This document shows, piece by piece, positions 1 through 8,970 of a stretch of DNA of 64,000 nucleotides (positions are counted from its first letter, which is position 1; each line of letters begins with the position of its first letter). This DNA is from Hydrogenovibrio marinus (GTDB taxonomy: Bacteria; Pseudomonadota; Gammaproteobacteria; Thiomicrospirales; Thiomicrospiraceae). The translations under genes were made by a program, and so were the position numbers. The stretch lies in contig NZ_AP020335.1 in the NCBI RefSeq assembly GCF_013340845.1, positions 124,001 to 188,000 on the forward strand, written 5' to 3'. The notes below the pieces were generated by a model. The model ran no database searches and was not told the origin of the DNA. It saw only the letters and a program-made list of their open reading frames with translations.

Positions 1-901
1 GAACAAGTTCAGGTACATCAGGGTTTTTCTTTTGCGGCATGATCGATGAGCCTGTGCAGAAACGGTCAGGTAAATCGATAAACTGGAATTGTGCCGAAGA
101 CCATAAAACCAACTCCTCCGAGAAGCGCGACAAATGCATCAAGAAGGTTGATGCAAAAGCCGTGAACTCAATGGCGAAGTCTCTGTCCGAAACACCATCC
201 AATGAATTTTCCGAAATGCGGTCGAAACCAAGTAGTTCAGCCGTTAATTCACGGTTAATTGGGTAGGTGGTTCCAGCCAAGGCAGCCGAGCCAAGTGGCA
301 TGGTATTAACGCGTTTTCGGCAGTCTTGCAGGCGCTCTACATCGCGTTTAATCATCTCGAACCAAGCCATCATATGGTGTCCAAACGTCACAGGTTGAGC
401 CGTTTGCAAATGGGTGAAGCCAGGCATGATGGTATCGGCTTCTTTTTCCGCCAAGCTAAGAATACCTTGTTGCAGGCGTTTCAGTTCTGGCAAAATCGCA
501 TCAATCTCATCACGCAAGTACAGACGGATGTCAGTGGCAACCTGGTCATTACGAGAGCGGCCTGTATGCAGTTTTTTCCCGGTGATACCAATCAGGTTCG
601 TCAATCTGGCTTCGATATTCATGTGAATATCTTCTTGCTGAATAGACCATTGGAACTTGCCGTTGTCGATTTCTTGTTGAATTTGCGTTAAGCCGTTAAT
701 AATGTCCGCCAGTTCATCCTGAGTCAAAATGCCCGCTTCGGTTAACATCTTCGCATGCGCGATAGAGCCTTGAATATCTTGTCGATACATACGGTTGTCG
801 AATTGGATAGATGCGGTAAATTCTTCAACGAACGCATCAGTAGCCTCCGTAAAGCGGGCACTGGAAAGTTTGGCAGTATTGACTTGATTGTCTTGGTTCA
901 T
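1..901 (-). CDS. argH: Argininosuccinate lyase (3' end beyond window start)
   Basis: Last enzyme of arginine synthesis, splitting argininosuccinate into arginine and fumarate in the cytosol. The reverse strand reads without interruption from an ATG at 901 to the window edge, about 300 codons of a protein usually near 460. Family landmarks are visible: TGRSRNDQV near residue 110, a T-H-L-Q-A-Q-P stretch, and the fumarase/ASL signature [12 protein letters not shown] close to the window edge. The C-terminal third lies outside the window. The gene stands alone here, divergent from nothing and preceded by a probable -10 element. Identity is firm from the signature. Confidence 0.95.
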   Translation of the reverse strand, partial: MNQDNQVNTAKLSSARFTEATDAFVEEFTASIQFDNRMYRQDIQGSIAHAKMLTEAGILTQDELADIINGLTQIQQEIDNGKFQWSIQQEDIHMNIEARLTNLIGITGKKLHTGRSRNDQVATDIRLYLRDEIDAILPELKRLQQGILSLAEKEADTIMPGFTHLQTAQPVTFGHHMMAWFEMIKRDVERLQDCRKRVNTMPLGSAALAGTTYPINRELTAELLGFDRISENSLDGVSDRDFAIEFTAFASTFLMHLSRFSEELVLWSSAQFQFIDLPDRFCTGSSIMPQKKNPDVPELV

Positions 902-951
902 GAAACGTCTTCTTATTAAGTCTAAATGTGGTCTAAATTCTAAATAGCGTT

Positions 952-957
952 ATTATA
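952..957 (-). promoter_or_regulatory. Candidate -10 element for argH
   Basis: On the reverse strand a perfect TATAAT lies about 50 bases before the argH start codon. I do not see a good -35 hexamer at the usual distance, so this is only a candidate. Confidence 0.35.
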
Positions 958-1009
958 CCGGAAGGTGAAAGGTTTGCCGAGCAGCCAAGGTTGACTGCTT
1001 TGAACAAGG

Positions 1010-1591
1010 TTAATCCAAATCTTCCGGCATCGCGGGGATGCGTAGGGAATTCCCCATTTTGTTGTATGCGGTGTTAAGCGCTTTATGTATCATGGCGGCA
1101 TACAGTTCGATATTCGCTATACCGACAAGGCGAGGTGCAACTTCATTTCCATTGCCGTCAATAAACAATACGGTCGGTGTCAAATCGACACCATAGCTTT
1201 CGCCCCATTGATCTTTACGGATAGGCCTGCCATCAAACCCCGGTATTGGATTGCGATCATCCAAGCTGACATAGCGCATATACATATATTTGCCGTCGTA
1301 GCGACCGCTCAGCATCATTGGGTTGAGAACTTCATCACGCAGTTGATGGCAGAACGCACACCATTCCGCACCGAATGCCAATAGAATGGGTAGATTCTTT
1401 TCTCTCGCTTGCTCGCCAAGTGTCTGCAAGTTTTGTAGTTCAGGGATGATTTTAAGCTTTTGAGAAGCGGATGCAGCAGACTCGTTAGCGCAGCCTGTCA
1501 GCCAGTAAGTAGAGCTCAGGATAAAAACAAAACTGAAAATCAATGCACGCATAAAAGGTTCAAACCCGCTTCTTATTGTTGTAGACATCAT
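1010..1591 (-). CDS. Thioredoxin-fold lipoprotein with a CxxC motif
   Basis: The protein begins with a hydrophobic stretch ending in a lipobox (WLTGC, Cys34), so it is probably a lipoprotein on the periplasmic face of a membrane. The active-site motif WCAFC (Cys78, Cys81) and a cis-proline-like LTPTV later in the chain place it with thioredoxin-like proteins of the SoxW/DsbD-C type. A disulfide reductase role is likely, but the partner is unknown. The ATG at 1591 gives 193 residues; an ATG at 1552 (MRALIFSF) starts directly at the signal peptide and is an equally good or better start. It is divergent from hemC. Confidence 0.75.
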   Translation of the reverse strand: MMSTTIRSGFEPFMRALIFSFVFILSSTYWLTGCANESAASASQKLKIIPELQNLQTLGEQAREKNLPILLAFGAEWCAFCHQLRDEVLNPMMLSGRYDGKYMYMRYVSLDDRNPIPGFDGRPIRKDQWGESYGVDLTPTVLFIDGNGNEVAPRLVGIANIELYAAMIHKALNTAYNKMGNSLRIPAMPEDLD

Positions 1592-1667
1592 TGAGAAAAG
1601 ACTATTTTATCGAAAAAAGTGTGTGAATTCAGTAAAATGGCAGCACTCAAAACAGACAGGTAGATAG

Positions 1668-2606
1668 ATGAAAAAAACGCTCACCATCGCAACCCGAAAA
1701 AGCCCGCTTGCTATGTGGCAAGCAGAATTCGTTAAAGCCGAGTTGGAAAAAGCTCATCCTCACCTTGAAGTGATACTGCTTCCTATGTCGACCAAGGGCG
1801 ACAAGATTTTGGATGTACCTCTCGCGAAAATCGGCGGAAAAGGGCTTTTTACCAAAGAGCTTGAAGATCGCATGATGGATGGTGATGCCGATATCGCTGT
1901 GCACTCAATGAAAGATGTCCCAATGGAACTGCCGAAAGGCTTCGCGTTGGGGGCAATTCTTGAACGTCACGCGCCGACAGACGCTTTTGTGTCCAACAAC
2001 TACGCCAGCTTTGATGAACTGCCAGAAGGTGCTGTTCTCGGCACCTCTAGCCTTCGACGTAAGGCACAGCTGATGGCGAAACGTCCTGACTTAACAGTGA
2101 AAGATTTGCGTGGAAATGTCGGCACGCGCTTGGGTAAACTTGATGCAGGCGAGTTTGATGCAATCGTTTTGGCAACTTCCGGTTTGCAACGTTTGGAGTT
2201 GAATGACCGTATTCGCCATGAGTTCTCTCCTGAGGTTTGCTTGCCAGCGGTGACTCAAGGTACTTTGGGCATTGAGTATTTTGAGAAAGATGCTGATGTC
2301 TTGGAAATCATCCAAGTGCTAAATCATTCTGATACGGAAATCCGTACCCGTGCGGAAAGAGCCATGAACCACCGTTTGGAAGGTGGTTGTCAAGTTCCAA
2401 TCGGGGTGTTCGCCGAATTGGATGGCTCCAAAATTCACTTGAAAGGTTTGGTTGCCGAGCTGGATGGCTCCAAAATTCTGACAGCGGAAGCAACGGGAGA
2501 TATTACTTCGCCTGAGACCTTGGGTATTCAGGTTGCTGAAGAGTTATTGGCGCAAGGTGCCGATAAGATCCTGCAGGCGGTTTATCAGGATAATCCTCAC
2601 GCTTAG
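1668..2606 (+). CDS. hemC: Porphobilinogen deaminase (hydroxymethylbilane synthase)
   Basis: Joins four porphobilinogen units into hydroxymethylbilane in the cytosol. At 312 residues it matches the family length (E. coli 313). The N-terminal [13 protein letters not shown], the SLRRKAQL region and the dipyrromethane-cofactor cysteine in EGGCQVPIG (Cys241) are all present. The ATG at 1668 follows a short AG-rich stretch. It is first in hemC-hemD-hemX-hemY; hemD starts 33 bases downstream. Two 16-base direct copies at 2420-2435 and 2462-2477 encode two AELDGSKI hairpins that line up with ordinary family hairpins. Confidence 0.97.
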   Translation: MKKTLTIATRKSPLAMWQAEFVKAELEKAHPHLEVILLPMSTKGDKILDVPLAKIGGKGLFTKELEDRMMDGDADIAVHSMKDVPMELPKGFALGAILERHAPTDAFVSNNYASFDELPEGAVLGTSSLRRKAQLMAKRPDLTVKDLRGNVGTRLGKLDAGEFDAIVLATSGLQRLELNDRIRHEFSPEVCLPAVTQGTLGIEYFEKDADVLEIIQVLNHSDTEIRTRAERAMNHRLEGGCQVPIGVFAELDGSKIHLKGLVAELDGSKILTAEATGDITSPETLGIQVAEELLAQGADKILQAVYQDNPHA

Positions 2607-2639
2607 AGCGTAACTCGCATAAACAAAACAGGTAGCAAT

Positions 2640-3389
2640 ATGCCAAAAGCAACGTTACTGAATACGCGCCCCGAAGCTCAGGCCGTTGCTTTGGCGGAAT
2701 TACTTGAACAAAATGGGTTTGCGAACCTGTTTTGCCCAAGCATCCATATTGAGTCGTTGAATGCTGTCCCCCCCAACCTGGCAGATTTTCAAACCATATT
2801 TTTCGTTAGTGCCAATGCGGTCAAACAGCTTGCGGCAAGTTGGCAACAGGCGTTTGACAAGCCTTTGTCTTTGCCGAAGTCTGTGACTTGTTTTGCCATA
2901 GGCAAGGCAACGGCAAAGTCTTTGCAAGCCTTGGGTATTGATGCCAAAACACCTCGTCATAAGTTCGACACCGAAAGTTTGATGTCTGATTTATCTGCCG
3001 AAAGCTTTCAGCAAACCAAGTGTTTAATCGTGAAGGGCGAAGGTGGGTTGCCGGATTTGGCGGATACTCTTGAGCAAAGAGGTGCGGTGGTGGAAGAGTG
3101 GATTGGATATCGTCGGGTAGCGGCAGGATTTTGCAGTGAAGCCTGGCAGTCATTTAAGCAGGCAGATTACCCTGTAGTGCTTGCCAGCAGTCTGGATGCC
3201 TGGAAAAACTTAGTGGAAGTGATTCCACCAAGCGAAAAGCAATGGTTGTTTGAACGGGATTTGCTGGCGTTTAGCGAGCGTATCGCGCAGAGCATCCATG
3301 ATGAGGGCTGGCAAGGAAAGCTACAGGTCATCAATCCGCAAAGTAATGAAGGTATTGTGAAAGGGCTGGAAAGCTTATTGAGACTTTAA
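2640..3389 (+). CDS. hemD: Uroporphyrinogen-III synthase
   Basis: Cyclises hydroxymethylbilane with inversion of ring D to give uroporphyrinogen III. The 249 residues show the loose family pattern: an N-terminal L-N-T-R-P, FFVSANAVKQL near residue 60, a mid-chain GEGG, and a C-terminal SSLDAW. This family is poorly conserved, so position right after hemC supports the call strongly. An exact copy of the 18-base genomic word lies at 2772-2789 and is read as PNLADF (residues 45-50), a part of the protein that is variable between species. Confidence 0.92.
   Translation: MPKATLLNTRPEAQAVALAELLEQNGFANLFCPSIHIESLNAVPPNLADFQTIFFVSANAVKQLAASWQQAFDKPLSLPKSVTCFAIGKATAKSLQALGIDAKTPRHKFDTESLMSDLSAESFQQTKCLIVKGEGGLPDLADTLEQRGAVVEEWIGYRRVAAGFCSEAWQSFKQADYPVVLASSLDAWKNLVEVIPPSEKQWLFERDLLAFSERIAQSIHDEGWQGKLQVINPQSNEGIVKGLESLLRL
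2772..2789 (+). repeat. 18-base genomic word, exact copy inside hemD
   Basis: CCCAACCTGGCAGATTTT, 18 of 18 matching, starting at a codon boundary so that it encodes P-N-L-A-D-F. Confidence 0.9.
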
Positions 3390-3517
3390 AGCGTCTCAGC
3401 TAAACTGATTAGATATTAGAATAACATCACACTCTGTAGTTGATTTGCCATGAAGTGTAAACAGTGCGTAATCAACTGGCTTGAGTGAATAAAGCATGAT
3501 TGAGGGACAGGAAAAAC

Positions 3518-4858
3518 ATGAGTCAGGACAACGAACCTATTACGCCAAAAGCGAATCATCGGGTCATTGATGCAGAGCCGACTCGCCGTCCCAATCCACA
3601 TTTCAAAGCTTCAGATGACTCAAAATCGGCAGATGAGCCCTTCAAGACCAAGCCATCTTTTTTTGCCCATATCTCTTCAGGCGTGACGCGTTTCTTCCAA
3701 AAACTTGGTTGGGTATTTTTGATTTCCGTGGTCGGGTTGCTGGGTTATCTTTCATGGGCAAACAACCAAAATGACTGGCAAATTGAACATATCAACACGC
3801 TTCAAGCACAAGTAAGTCAGCTGAAGTCTGACTTGAGCGCACTTAAGCAGCAGCAAGTTGAGCTAAGTCAGTCGGTTGATGCGAAAAAAGGGCTGACGCA
3901 AGAACAGCAAACGCAAATCGAGTCCATTGCCTTGCTTGAATCAAAGCTAGATACCTTGCAGCAACAGGTCAATGAAGCACAATCCAAATCTCTTTCAACT
4001 CATACGCCGGCAGAAACAGTACCAAAAAATAATGCCGCAGACACCGCTGCGACAGAAAATGTTGGGGTAAAAGCTGAATTGACGCAATTGTCTCTGGATG
4101 TGCAAGAAATGAAACGTCAGTTGGCAAGACTCAATAACGGTCAAGCACGCTTGGTCTCTGAAAATACACAATTAAAAAACCAGTTAGCGGGAACGCCTAG
4201 CACCTTGTCTGCAAACCAACTGCAACATTGGGCGATGCAGATCAATACCGATTGGATGCTGACGGGCGATCAATACAAAACCTTAAATGCGTTGGGGGTG
4301 TTGCAAAAAGCGGTCGAACAGTCGGATTTGACGGAAAAGTCCTCTTTACTTACGCAGATTGCATTGGATCAACAAGCTCTGCAGAATCAACTGAACGTAC
4401 CTTCTACCGAAGCAGCATCACAAGCGATTGCGAAGCTTAGAGCTTGGATTAAGCAGTGGAAGCCTGCAGAGAAAACGTCACTAGCGGCTACGACCAGCAG
4501 CAATGCTGACGGTGTTTCACATGAAACAGATGCGCCACAGACGGTTTGGCAGAAGTTACAACAAAAATTGTTATCTCTATTTTCGGTACGTAAGCGTGAC
4601 AGCGACGAAGCATTGACCCAAGTCGAGAAAATAGCTCAGCAGGAAGTGATCAAACAACGTTTTGAATTGCTGCTGGACCGTTTGGAATGGGCAATGGTGT
4701 CGCATTCTCAATACCAACTCCAATCCAGCCGTGATGCGATGGTGCATTTTGTGGAAAGTCAGCTTTCAGAAGGTAAATCTGCGTTTGATAGTTTGTTCCA
4801 GCCTGTTGCCAGTTTGCAATTTCATGCGCGTCAACCGTTGAAAGTGGTGGGAGGCTAA
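3518..4858 (+). CDS. hemX: HemX-like membrane protein
   Basis: Inner-membrane protein of the HemX family. Its place after hemD and before hemY supports the name; its biochemical role remains unclear, and the old uroporphyrinogen methyltransferase label is not supported by any visible motif. A charged cytoplasmic N-terminus of about 70 residues is followed by one transmembrane segment (LGWVFLISVVGLLGYLSW) and a long glutamine-rich coiled coil. An in-frame TTG exists at 3500, but ATG 3518 has a GGGACAGGA-type ribosome site upstream and gives 446 residues. Confidence 0.85.
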   Translation: MSQDNEPITPKANHRVIDAEPTRRPNPHFKASDDSKSADEPFKTKPSFFAHISSGVTRFFQKLGWVFLISVVGLLGYLSWANNQNDWQIEHINTLQAQVSQLKSDLSALKQQQVELSQSVDAKKGLTQEQQTQIESIALLESKLDTLQQQVNEAQSKSLSTHTPAETVPKNNAADTAATENVGVKAELTQLSLDVQEMKRQLARLNNGQARLVSENTQLKNQLAGTPSTLSANQLQHWAMQINTDWMLTGDQYKTLNALGVLQKAVEQSDLTEKSSLLTQIALDQQALQNQLNVPSTEAASQAIAKLRAWIKQWKPAEKTSLAATTSSNADGVSHETDAPQTVWQKLQQKLLSLFSVRKRDSDEALTQVEKIAQQEVIKQRFELLLDRLEWAMVSHSQYQLQSSRDAMVHFVESQLSEGKSAFDSLFQPVASLQFHARQPLKVVGG

Positions 4859-4860
4859 GC

Positions 4861-6042
4861 ATGGGCAAACTCCTTAAATGGGTTGTCTTTCTTGTTATTG
4901 CAACGGTGCTGACCTCTCTGGCACTACAAGATAATGGTCGTTTGTCGATGGTTTGGCATGACTGGGTCATTGAAACCAGCCTGTCTTTCGCTATTGTCTT
5001 GGCGATTGTCGTCATCTTCGTATTCTATTTTCTGATCAGGCTTTGGGCGTTTTTTGTTCATCTTCCTAGGCATTTGCGAGAAAGGCGAGCCCTTAAGCGT
5101 CAAAGTAAAGCCGGAAAAACACTGACCAAGGGAATGATTGCTTTGGAATATGGCGATTGGAAAATGGCCGAGAAGCAATTGATTAAAAGTGCAAAAGACT
5201 CTCCAACTGGTTTGATGAACTATCTCAGCGCAGCGAAGATGGCACATAATCAGAATGCATCAGATCGTCGTGATGACTATCTTTCTCAGGCCAGAGCAAA
5301 TTATCCAGAAGATTACGATACGATCGGTTTGGTGGAAGCTCGACTGCTCCGCGATAGTGAGCCTCATAAAGCCCAAGCGATTTTGAAGACGCTTGTGCGC
5401 CAACAGCCAAAAAATAAAGTGGTGTTGGCCGAGTACGCTCAGCTTTTGGAGAAGTTAGAGGATTGGCAGGTATTGGGTGAGATTTTGCCACAACTAAGAA
5501 AGCTGTCTGCTGTCGACAAACCCGAATTGCAACGTTTAGAAACACGCTTGATTGCCGGTAAAGTTGCCACTGCTGAGAATGAAGCGGCGTTGGAATCTTT
5601 GTGGTCTTCTCTCTCTGCCAAGCAACAACTGCAGTCGGACATTCTTGCAGAGTTCGTTGAACAACGTATGGGTTGGGGAATGGAGCAGGGGCTTGCTGAA
5701 CGCATTGCCAAAAGCTTAAAACAGCAGTGGAGCGACCGTTTGGTCTATCAATACGGGCGCATTCAATTTGGTCCCGCGTTTGAGCGTTTCAAGACAGCGG
5801 AAAACTGGTTGAAAGGGCGCGAAGAAAACCCGGTTTTACTGTTAACTTTAGGTCGACTGGCCTGTATGAGTCAATTTTGGGGCGCGGCGCACGCTTATTT
5901 GAAACGTAGTTTGGCTTTGCAGCCTGAAATCGAAACCTTTCATGTGTTAGCCAAGTGCTATGAGGCGGAAGGATTGGAGTCAGAAGCCGCTTTGACTTAC
6001 AAAGAAGCCATCCTTCAGCTGGAAAAAAAGAATGGGGGCTAG
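4861..6042 (+). CDS. hemY: HemY-like TPR membrane protein
   Basis: Gammaproteobacterial HemY family protein of 393 residues, not the protoporphyrinogen oxidase of the same name in Bacillus. Two transmembrane helices lie at about residues 4-22 and 41-63, followed by a basic turn and a soluble part made of tetratricopeptide-like helices; a clear TPR unit ends the protein (AAHAYLKRSLALQP). It starts two bases after hemX and overlaps the next gene by 11 bases, so the three are surely co-transcribed. It is associated with protoheme synthesis in E. coli, with an unclear mechanism. Confidence 0.88.
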   Translation: MGKLLKWVVFLVIATVLTSLALQDNGRLSMVWHDWVIETSLSFAIVLAIVVIFVFYFLIRLWAFFVHLPRHLRERRALKRQSKAGKTLTKGMIALEYGDWKMAEKQLIKSAKDSPTGLMNYLSAAKMAHNQNASDRRDDYLSQARANYPEDYDTIGLVEARLLRDSEPHKAQAILKTLVRQQPKNKVVLAEYAQLLEKLEDWQVLGEILPQLRKLSAVDKPELQRLETRLIAGKVATAENEAALESLWSSLSAKQQLQSDILAEFVEQRMGWGMEQGLAERIAKSLKQQWSDRLVYQYGRIQFGPAFERFKTAENWLKGREENPVLLLTLGRLACMSQFWGAAHAYLKRSLALQPEIETFHVLAKCYEAEGLESEAALTYKEAILQLEKKNGG

Positions 6043-8476
6043 CAGCGCTAGACGGGGACTAAACGGATTAATCAAAACTGGATTGTTGGCGCTAGGGTTA
6101 TTTGCCATCAGTATGCCTATTCTTGCTTCATCCAACATGGTCGATAAGATTGACTATGGACAGATTCGAGCCATTCTAGAAAAACGCTGTATTGTCTGCC
6201 ATGGGTGTTATGACGCCCCCTGCCAATTAAAGCTCTCTTCCTACACGGGGGTTGCTCGTGGGGCAAGCAAGCAAAAAATCTACGATGGTGAGCGCATCAC
6301 CAATGCGACACCAACACGCCTATTTATTGATGCGCAAACCACCGAGGAGTGGCGTCAAAAAGGATTTTACTCTGTATTGTCCGCCAAGCGTCCTGGAGAC
6401 TCGGTGCTATACCGTATTCTCAAACTCAAAGAAAAGCACCCTCAGCCGACATCCGGACGTTTACCCAATGATGATGAGTTAGGACTTGGCCGCAAAGACT
6501 ATTGCCCTAAATCGTCGGAATTTGATGACTTTTCCAGCAAACACCCGAATTGGGGCATGCCTTATGCCATGCCGAATCTGCCAAAGAAAGAGTATGAGCA
6601 GCTTTTGGCTTGGGCAAAATTAGGGGCGCCTGGAGACTTGGATAAGCTGAATAATCCAGTGTTATCGCCGCTGGCAATTCATTACGAAGCCTTCTTGAAT
6701 CAAGATCCGTTGAAATATCAGTTGATGGGTCGCTATGTCTATGAGCATTTATTTCTAGGGCATTTACATTTTTCCGATACAGATGATCGGACTTTCTATC
6801 AATTGGTTCGTTCAAAAACGCCGCCCGGTATGCCGATTGAATTGATTCCGTCAGTGCGCCCTTACGACAATCCGCATGTTAAGCGTGTTTATTATCGTTT
6901 GCGTCCGGTAACTTGGGCCATCGTGCAAAAAGACCATCTGGTTTATTATGTGGATGATAAAACAGAGAGTAAGTATCGTGCATGGTTTATCGTCCCGCCC
7001 TATAAACTCCATCACCTGCCGGGTTATGACCCAGTAAACTCGACCAACCCGTTTAAGATTTATGCCAAGATGCCGGCAATGGGGCGTTACCGTTTCCTGC
7101 TTGATCAGGCACAATTTATTATTGGCGGCTTTATTAAAGGCCCTGTTTGTCGTGGACAAGTCGCACTGAATGTCATTGAAGATCGTTTTTGGGTGATGTT
7201 TTTTGACCCGGAGCATGATGTTATCAGTCATGACACCCGTTTTCTTGCCAGGCAAGCGGATAATTTGCGTTTGCCCAGCGAGGAAGGCACGGAAACCTTC
7301 CGCATGTTGGCAACCTATACCAAATATCAAAATCGTCAGAAACTCTACTTGGAAGCCAAGAAAAAGGAATTGCTGAGAACCAAGTCCCGTCAGAAACATG
7401 ATTTTGGTTTGATTTGGAAAGGGGACGGACAAAATGCTAATGCCATTTTGACGATTATGCGTAATCAGGATTCGGCAACGATAGTGAAAGGCTTTTATGG
7501 TTCGGTACCTAAAACGGCTTGGGTGCTGGATTATCCTTTGCTTGAGCGCATTCAGTATCTATTAGTGTCCGGTTTCGATGTGTATGGCAATGTAGGGCAT
7601 CAGTTGAATACCCGGTTGTATATGGATTTTTTGCGAATGGAAGGCGAAAACAATTTCCTAAGCTTTATGCCGGACGACAAGCGTGAACTCATGCGCAACT
7701 TCTGGTACCGCAATACACCGGAAGAGTTCTTCAGAGACAAGCTGCAAGAGACGAAGACAGATATTACCTACCATGCTAACTTGGGTATTGAAGCGATTGC
7801 CCAGGTTCTGCCTGAAGCGCAGGGTAAATTGTTAGCCAAATATAAACTATCCGTTCAAAAAGACGCTGCAAAGGTTCAGGTACACCTGTTGATGCAAGAT
7901 TTCTTCCAGCAGTTGTTTGAGAAGTTTGGGCACTCGCCGGTCTTGAATGAAGATCCTATTAACCGACAACTGGATAAAACGCAGTCACCATTTCAGGAAG
8001 TTCAGGATGCCAATCCAGAGGACTTCATTTTGAAAAAAATGAAGATTTTGGCGAGTTGTCATGGTGAAGGCGTTTCGGCATGGCCGGATGTCTCTTTCTT
8101 ACGAGTCAATAAAAAGGATGGCAGCAAAGCCTACTTTACGCTGGTGTTGGATAAGGGTTACTACAATGTCACTTCTCTGCTTTTCGATGAACAAAATAGA
8201 GTAAAAGACGAAGATGCGGTCACTGTGCTTTCCGGTTTGAAAGGGAGTTACCCGAATATGTTCTTTAATGTGAACGAATCAGATCTGAAAGATTTCCTGA
8301 TATTGGCAAAAGCCGTTTCCGACCAACATGGCCTTTCGCGCTGGGTGGAAACTTTCGGTGTCAGAAGAACGTCGACCAAATTCTGGCCTTTCTTGGATGA
8401 TTTGCATCGGGAAGCCCAGCAAGAAAATCCTATCCAATTCGGATTGTTCGACTTGAATCGTTATCGTAATGACTAA
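6032..8476 (+). CDS. cti: Fatty acid cis/trans isomerase, periplasmic c-type heme enzyme
   Basis: Converts cis to trans unsaturated fatty acids in membrane phospholipids, a rapid stress response known from Pseudomonas and Vibrio. The 814 residues begin with a signal peptide (residues 12-33) followed at once by a single heme-c site CIVCH (Cys53, Cys56, His57) and the CTI family pattern CYDAPCQLKLSSY. The length fits the family (about 760-800). Translation starts inside the end of hemY (11-base overlap), so a heme-c enzyme is coupled to heme synthesis genes. A poor T-rich tail follows the stop. Confidence 0.9.
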   Translation: MGASSARRGLNGLIKTGLLALGLFAISMPILASSNMVDKIDYGQIRAILEKRCIVCHGCYDAPCQLKLSSYTGVARGASKQKIYDGERITNATPTRLFIDAQTTEEWRQKGFYSVLSAKRPGDSVLYRILKLKEKHPQPTSGRLPNDDELGLGRKDYCPKSSEFDDFSSKHPNWGMPYAMPNLPKKEYEQLLAWAKLGAPGDLDKLNNPVLSPLAIHYEAFLNQDPLKYQLMGRYVYEHLFLGHLHFSDTDDRTFYQLVRSKTPPGMPIELIPSVRPYDNPHVKRVYYRLRPVTWAIVQKDHLVYYVDDKTESKYRAWFIVPPYKLHHLPGYDPVNSTNPFKIYAKMPAMGRYRFLLDQAQFIIGGFIKGPVCRGQVALNVIEDRFWVMFFDPEHDVISHDTRFLARQADNLRLPSEEGTETFRMLATYTKYQNRQKLYLEAKKKELLRTKSRQKHDFGLIWKGDGQNANAILTIMRNQDSATIVKGFYGSVPKTAWVLDYPLLERIQYLLVSGFDVYGNVGHQLNTRLYMDFLRMEGENNFLSFMPDDKRELMRNFWYRNTPEEFFRDKLQETKTDITYHANLGIEAIAQVLPEAQGKLLAKYKLSVQKDAAKVQVHLLMQDFFQQLFEKFGHSPVLNEDPINRQLDKTQSPFQEVQDANPEDFILKKMKILASCHGEGVSAWPDVSFLRVNKKDGSKAYFTLVLDKGYYNVTSLLFDEQNRVKDEDAVTVLSGLKGSYPNMFFNVNESDLKDFLILAKAVSDQHGLSRWVETFGVRRTSTKFWPFLDDLHREAQQENPIQFGLFDLNRYRND

Positions 8477-8506
8477 TGTCTTTTCTTTAAAAAACAAAAA
8501 GTTTTC

Positions 8507-8533
8507 TAAAGTTTCAATAATGCTTGCCGATGT
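8507..8533 (+). promoter_or_regulatory. Sigma-28 (FliA) type promoter
   Basis: TAAAGTTT at 8507-8514, then exactly 11 bases, then GCCGATGT at 8526-8533. The FliA consensus is TAAAGTTT-N11-GCCGATAA, so the -35 box is perfect and the -10 box matches in its first six bases. It lies about 55 bases before the YjfB-like start codon. Confidence 0.8.
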
Positions 8534-8589
8534 ATTATCCGCTAAGGTCTGTTTTTAATGTTTTGACCTTGGTCTAGAAGGAGAGAATT

Positions 8590-8799
8590 ATGGATATTTC
8601 ACCTAACCAAGCGGTTTCCATGGCGGTGACCATGCAGCAAGCTCAGACGCCGCAAGCGGTACAAATTTCGATGTTGAAAAAATCGATGGACATCCAGTCG
8701 CAAGGCGCATTGGCGTTGCTTGAATCTTTGCCTTCCGCAACCCCTTCTACGCAAGGGTTGCCGCCGAACCTTGGTAATAACATCAACACCACTGCATAA
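8590..8799 (+). CDS. YjfB-like small protein, putative motility family
   Basis: A 69-residue protein with an amphipathic N-terminal half (MDISPNQAVSMAVTMQQAQ) and a Pro/Asn-rich tail. The sequence style matches the small YjfB family, annotated as putative motility proteins; its exact function is not known. A strong ribosome site (AAGGAGAG) precedes the ATG. The sigma-28-type promoter upstream supports expression with late flagellar genes, although no flagellar gene is in the window. It sits alone between cti and hemW. Confidence 0.7.
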   Translation: MDISPNQAVSMAVTMQQAQTPQAVQISMLKKSMDIQSQGALALLESLPSATPSTQGLPPNLGNNINTTA

Positions 8800-8842
8800 C
8801 TTGATTTAAAGATTGCAGAGATCGGGTATTGTTACCATTCTA

Positions 8843-8864
8843 ATCAGGCGCAACCGCGCCTGAT
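8843..8864. other. Perfect 9-bp hairpin after the YjfB-like gene
   Basis: ATCAGGCGC and GCGCCTGAT flank a 4-base loop AACC. No T-run follows on either strand, so it is not a standard intrinsic terminator; it may still mark the mRNA 3' end. Confidence 0.5.
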
Positions 8865-8938
8865 GATCGCTAGAAACCTCAATCAGCTGTATTTGTGGAT
8901 TCTCAAGCATTAATCCACCGTAAATCCGTTAAAATTAG

Positions 8939-8964
8939 CCTCTAAATTTTGTTCAGATTAGAGG
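8939..8964 (+). promoter_or_regulatory. Hairpin covering the hemW ribosome-binding site
   Basis: CCTCTAA (8939-8945) can pair with TTAGAGG (8958-8964); the right arm contains the GAGG of the ribosome-binding site, 6 bases before the TTG start. This could limit translation of hemW; no ligand-binding fold is recognised. Confidence 0.4.
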
Positions 8965-8970
8965 TGTCGT

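Noticed and set aside
538-550. CAACCTGGTCATT in argH, resembling the 18-base word
   Set aside because: The match is about eight bases and encodes the family-conserved RNDQVAT; no support as a copy.
326-691. Open reading frame of 121 codons on the forward strand near the window start
   Set aside because: It lies wholly antisense to argH, whose protein carries the family signatures; the forward frame resembles nothing and is a shadow.
2420-2477. Two direct copies of a 16-base sequence in hemC encoding AELDGSKI twice
   Set aside because: Compared with E. coli HemC the region has the same length and the family has two similar beta hairpins there, so this is not an inserted repeat; at most local sequence homogenisation.
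3438-3477. AGTTGATT...AATCAACT inverted repeat between hemD and hemX
   Set aside because: Eight bases per arm with a 24-base spacer in AT-rich sequence; too weak to call a site.
6851-7432. Antisense open frame of 193 codons inside cti
   Set aside because: It covers part of a well-supported cti gene, lacks a ribosome site and has no recognisable features.
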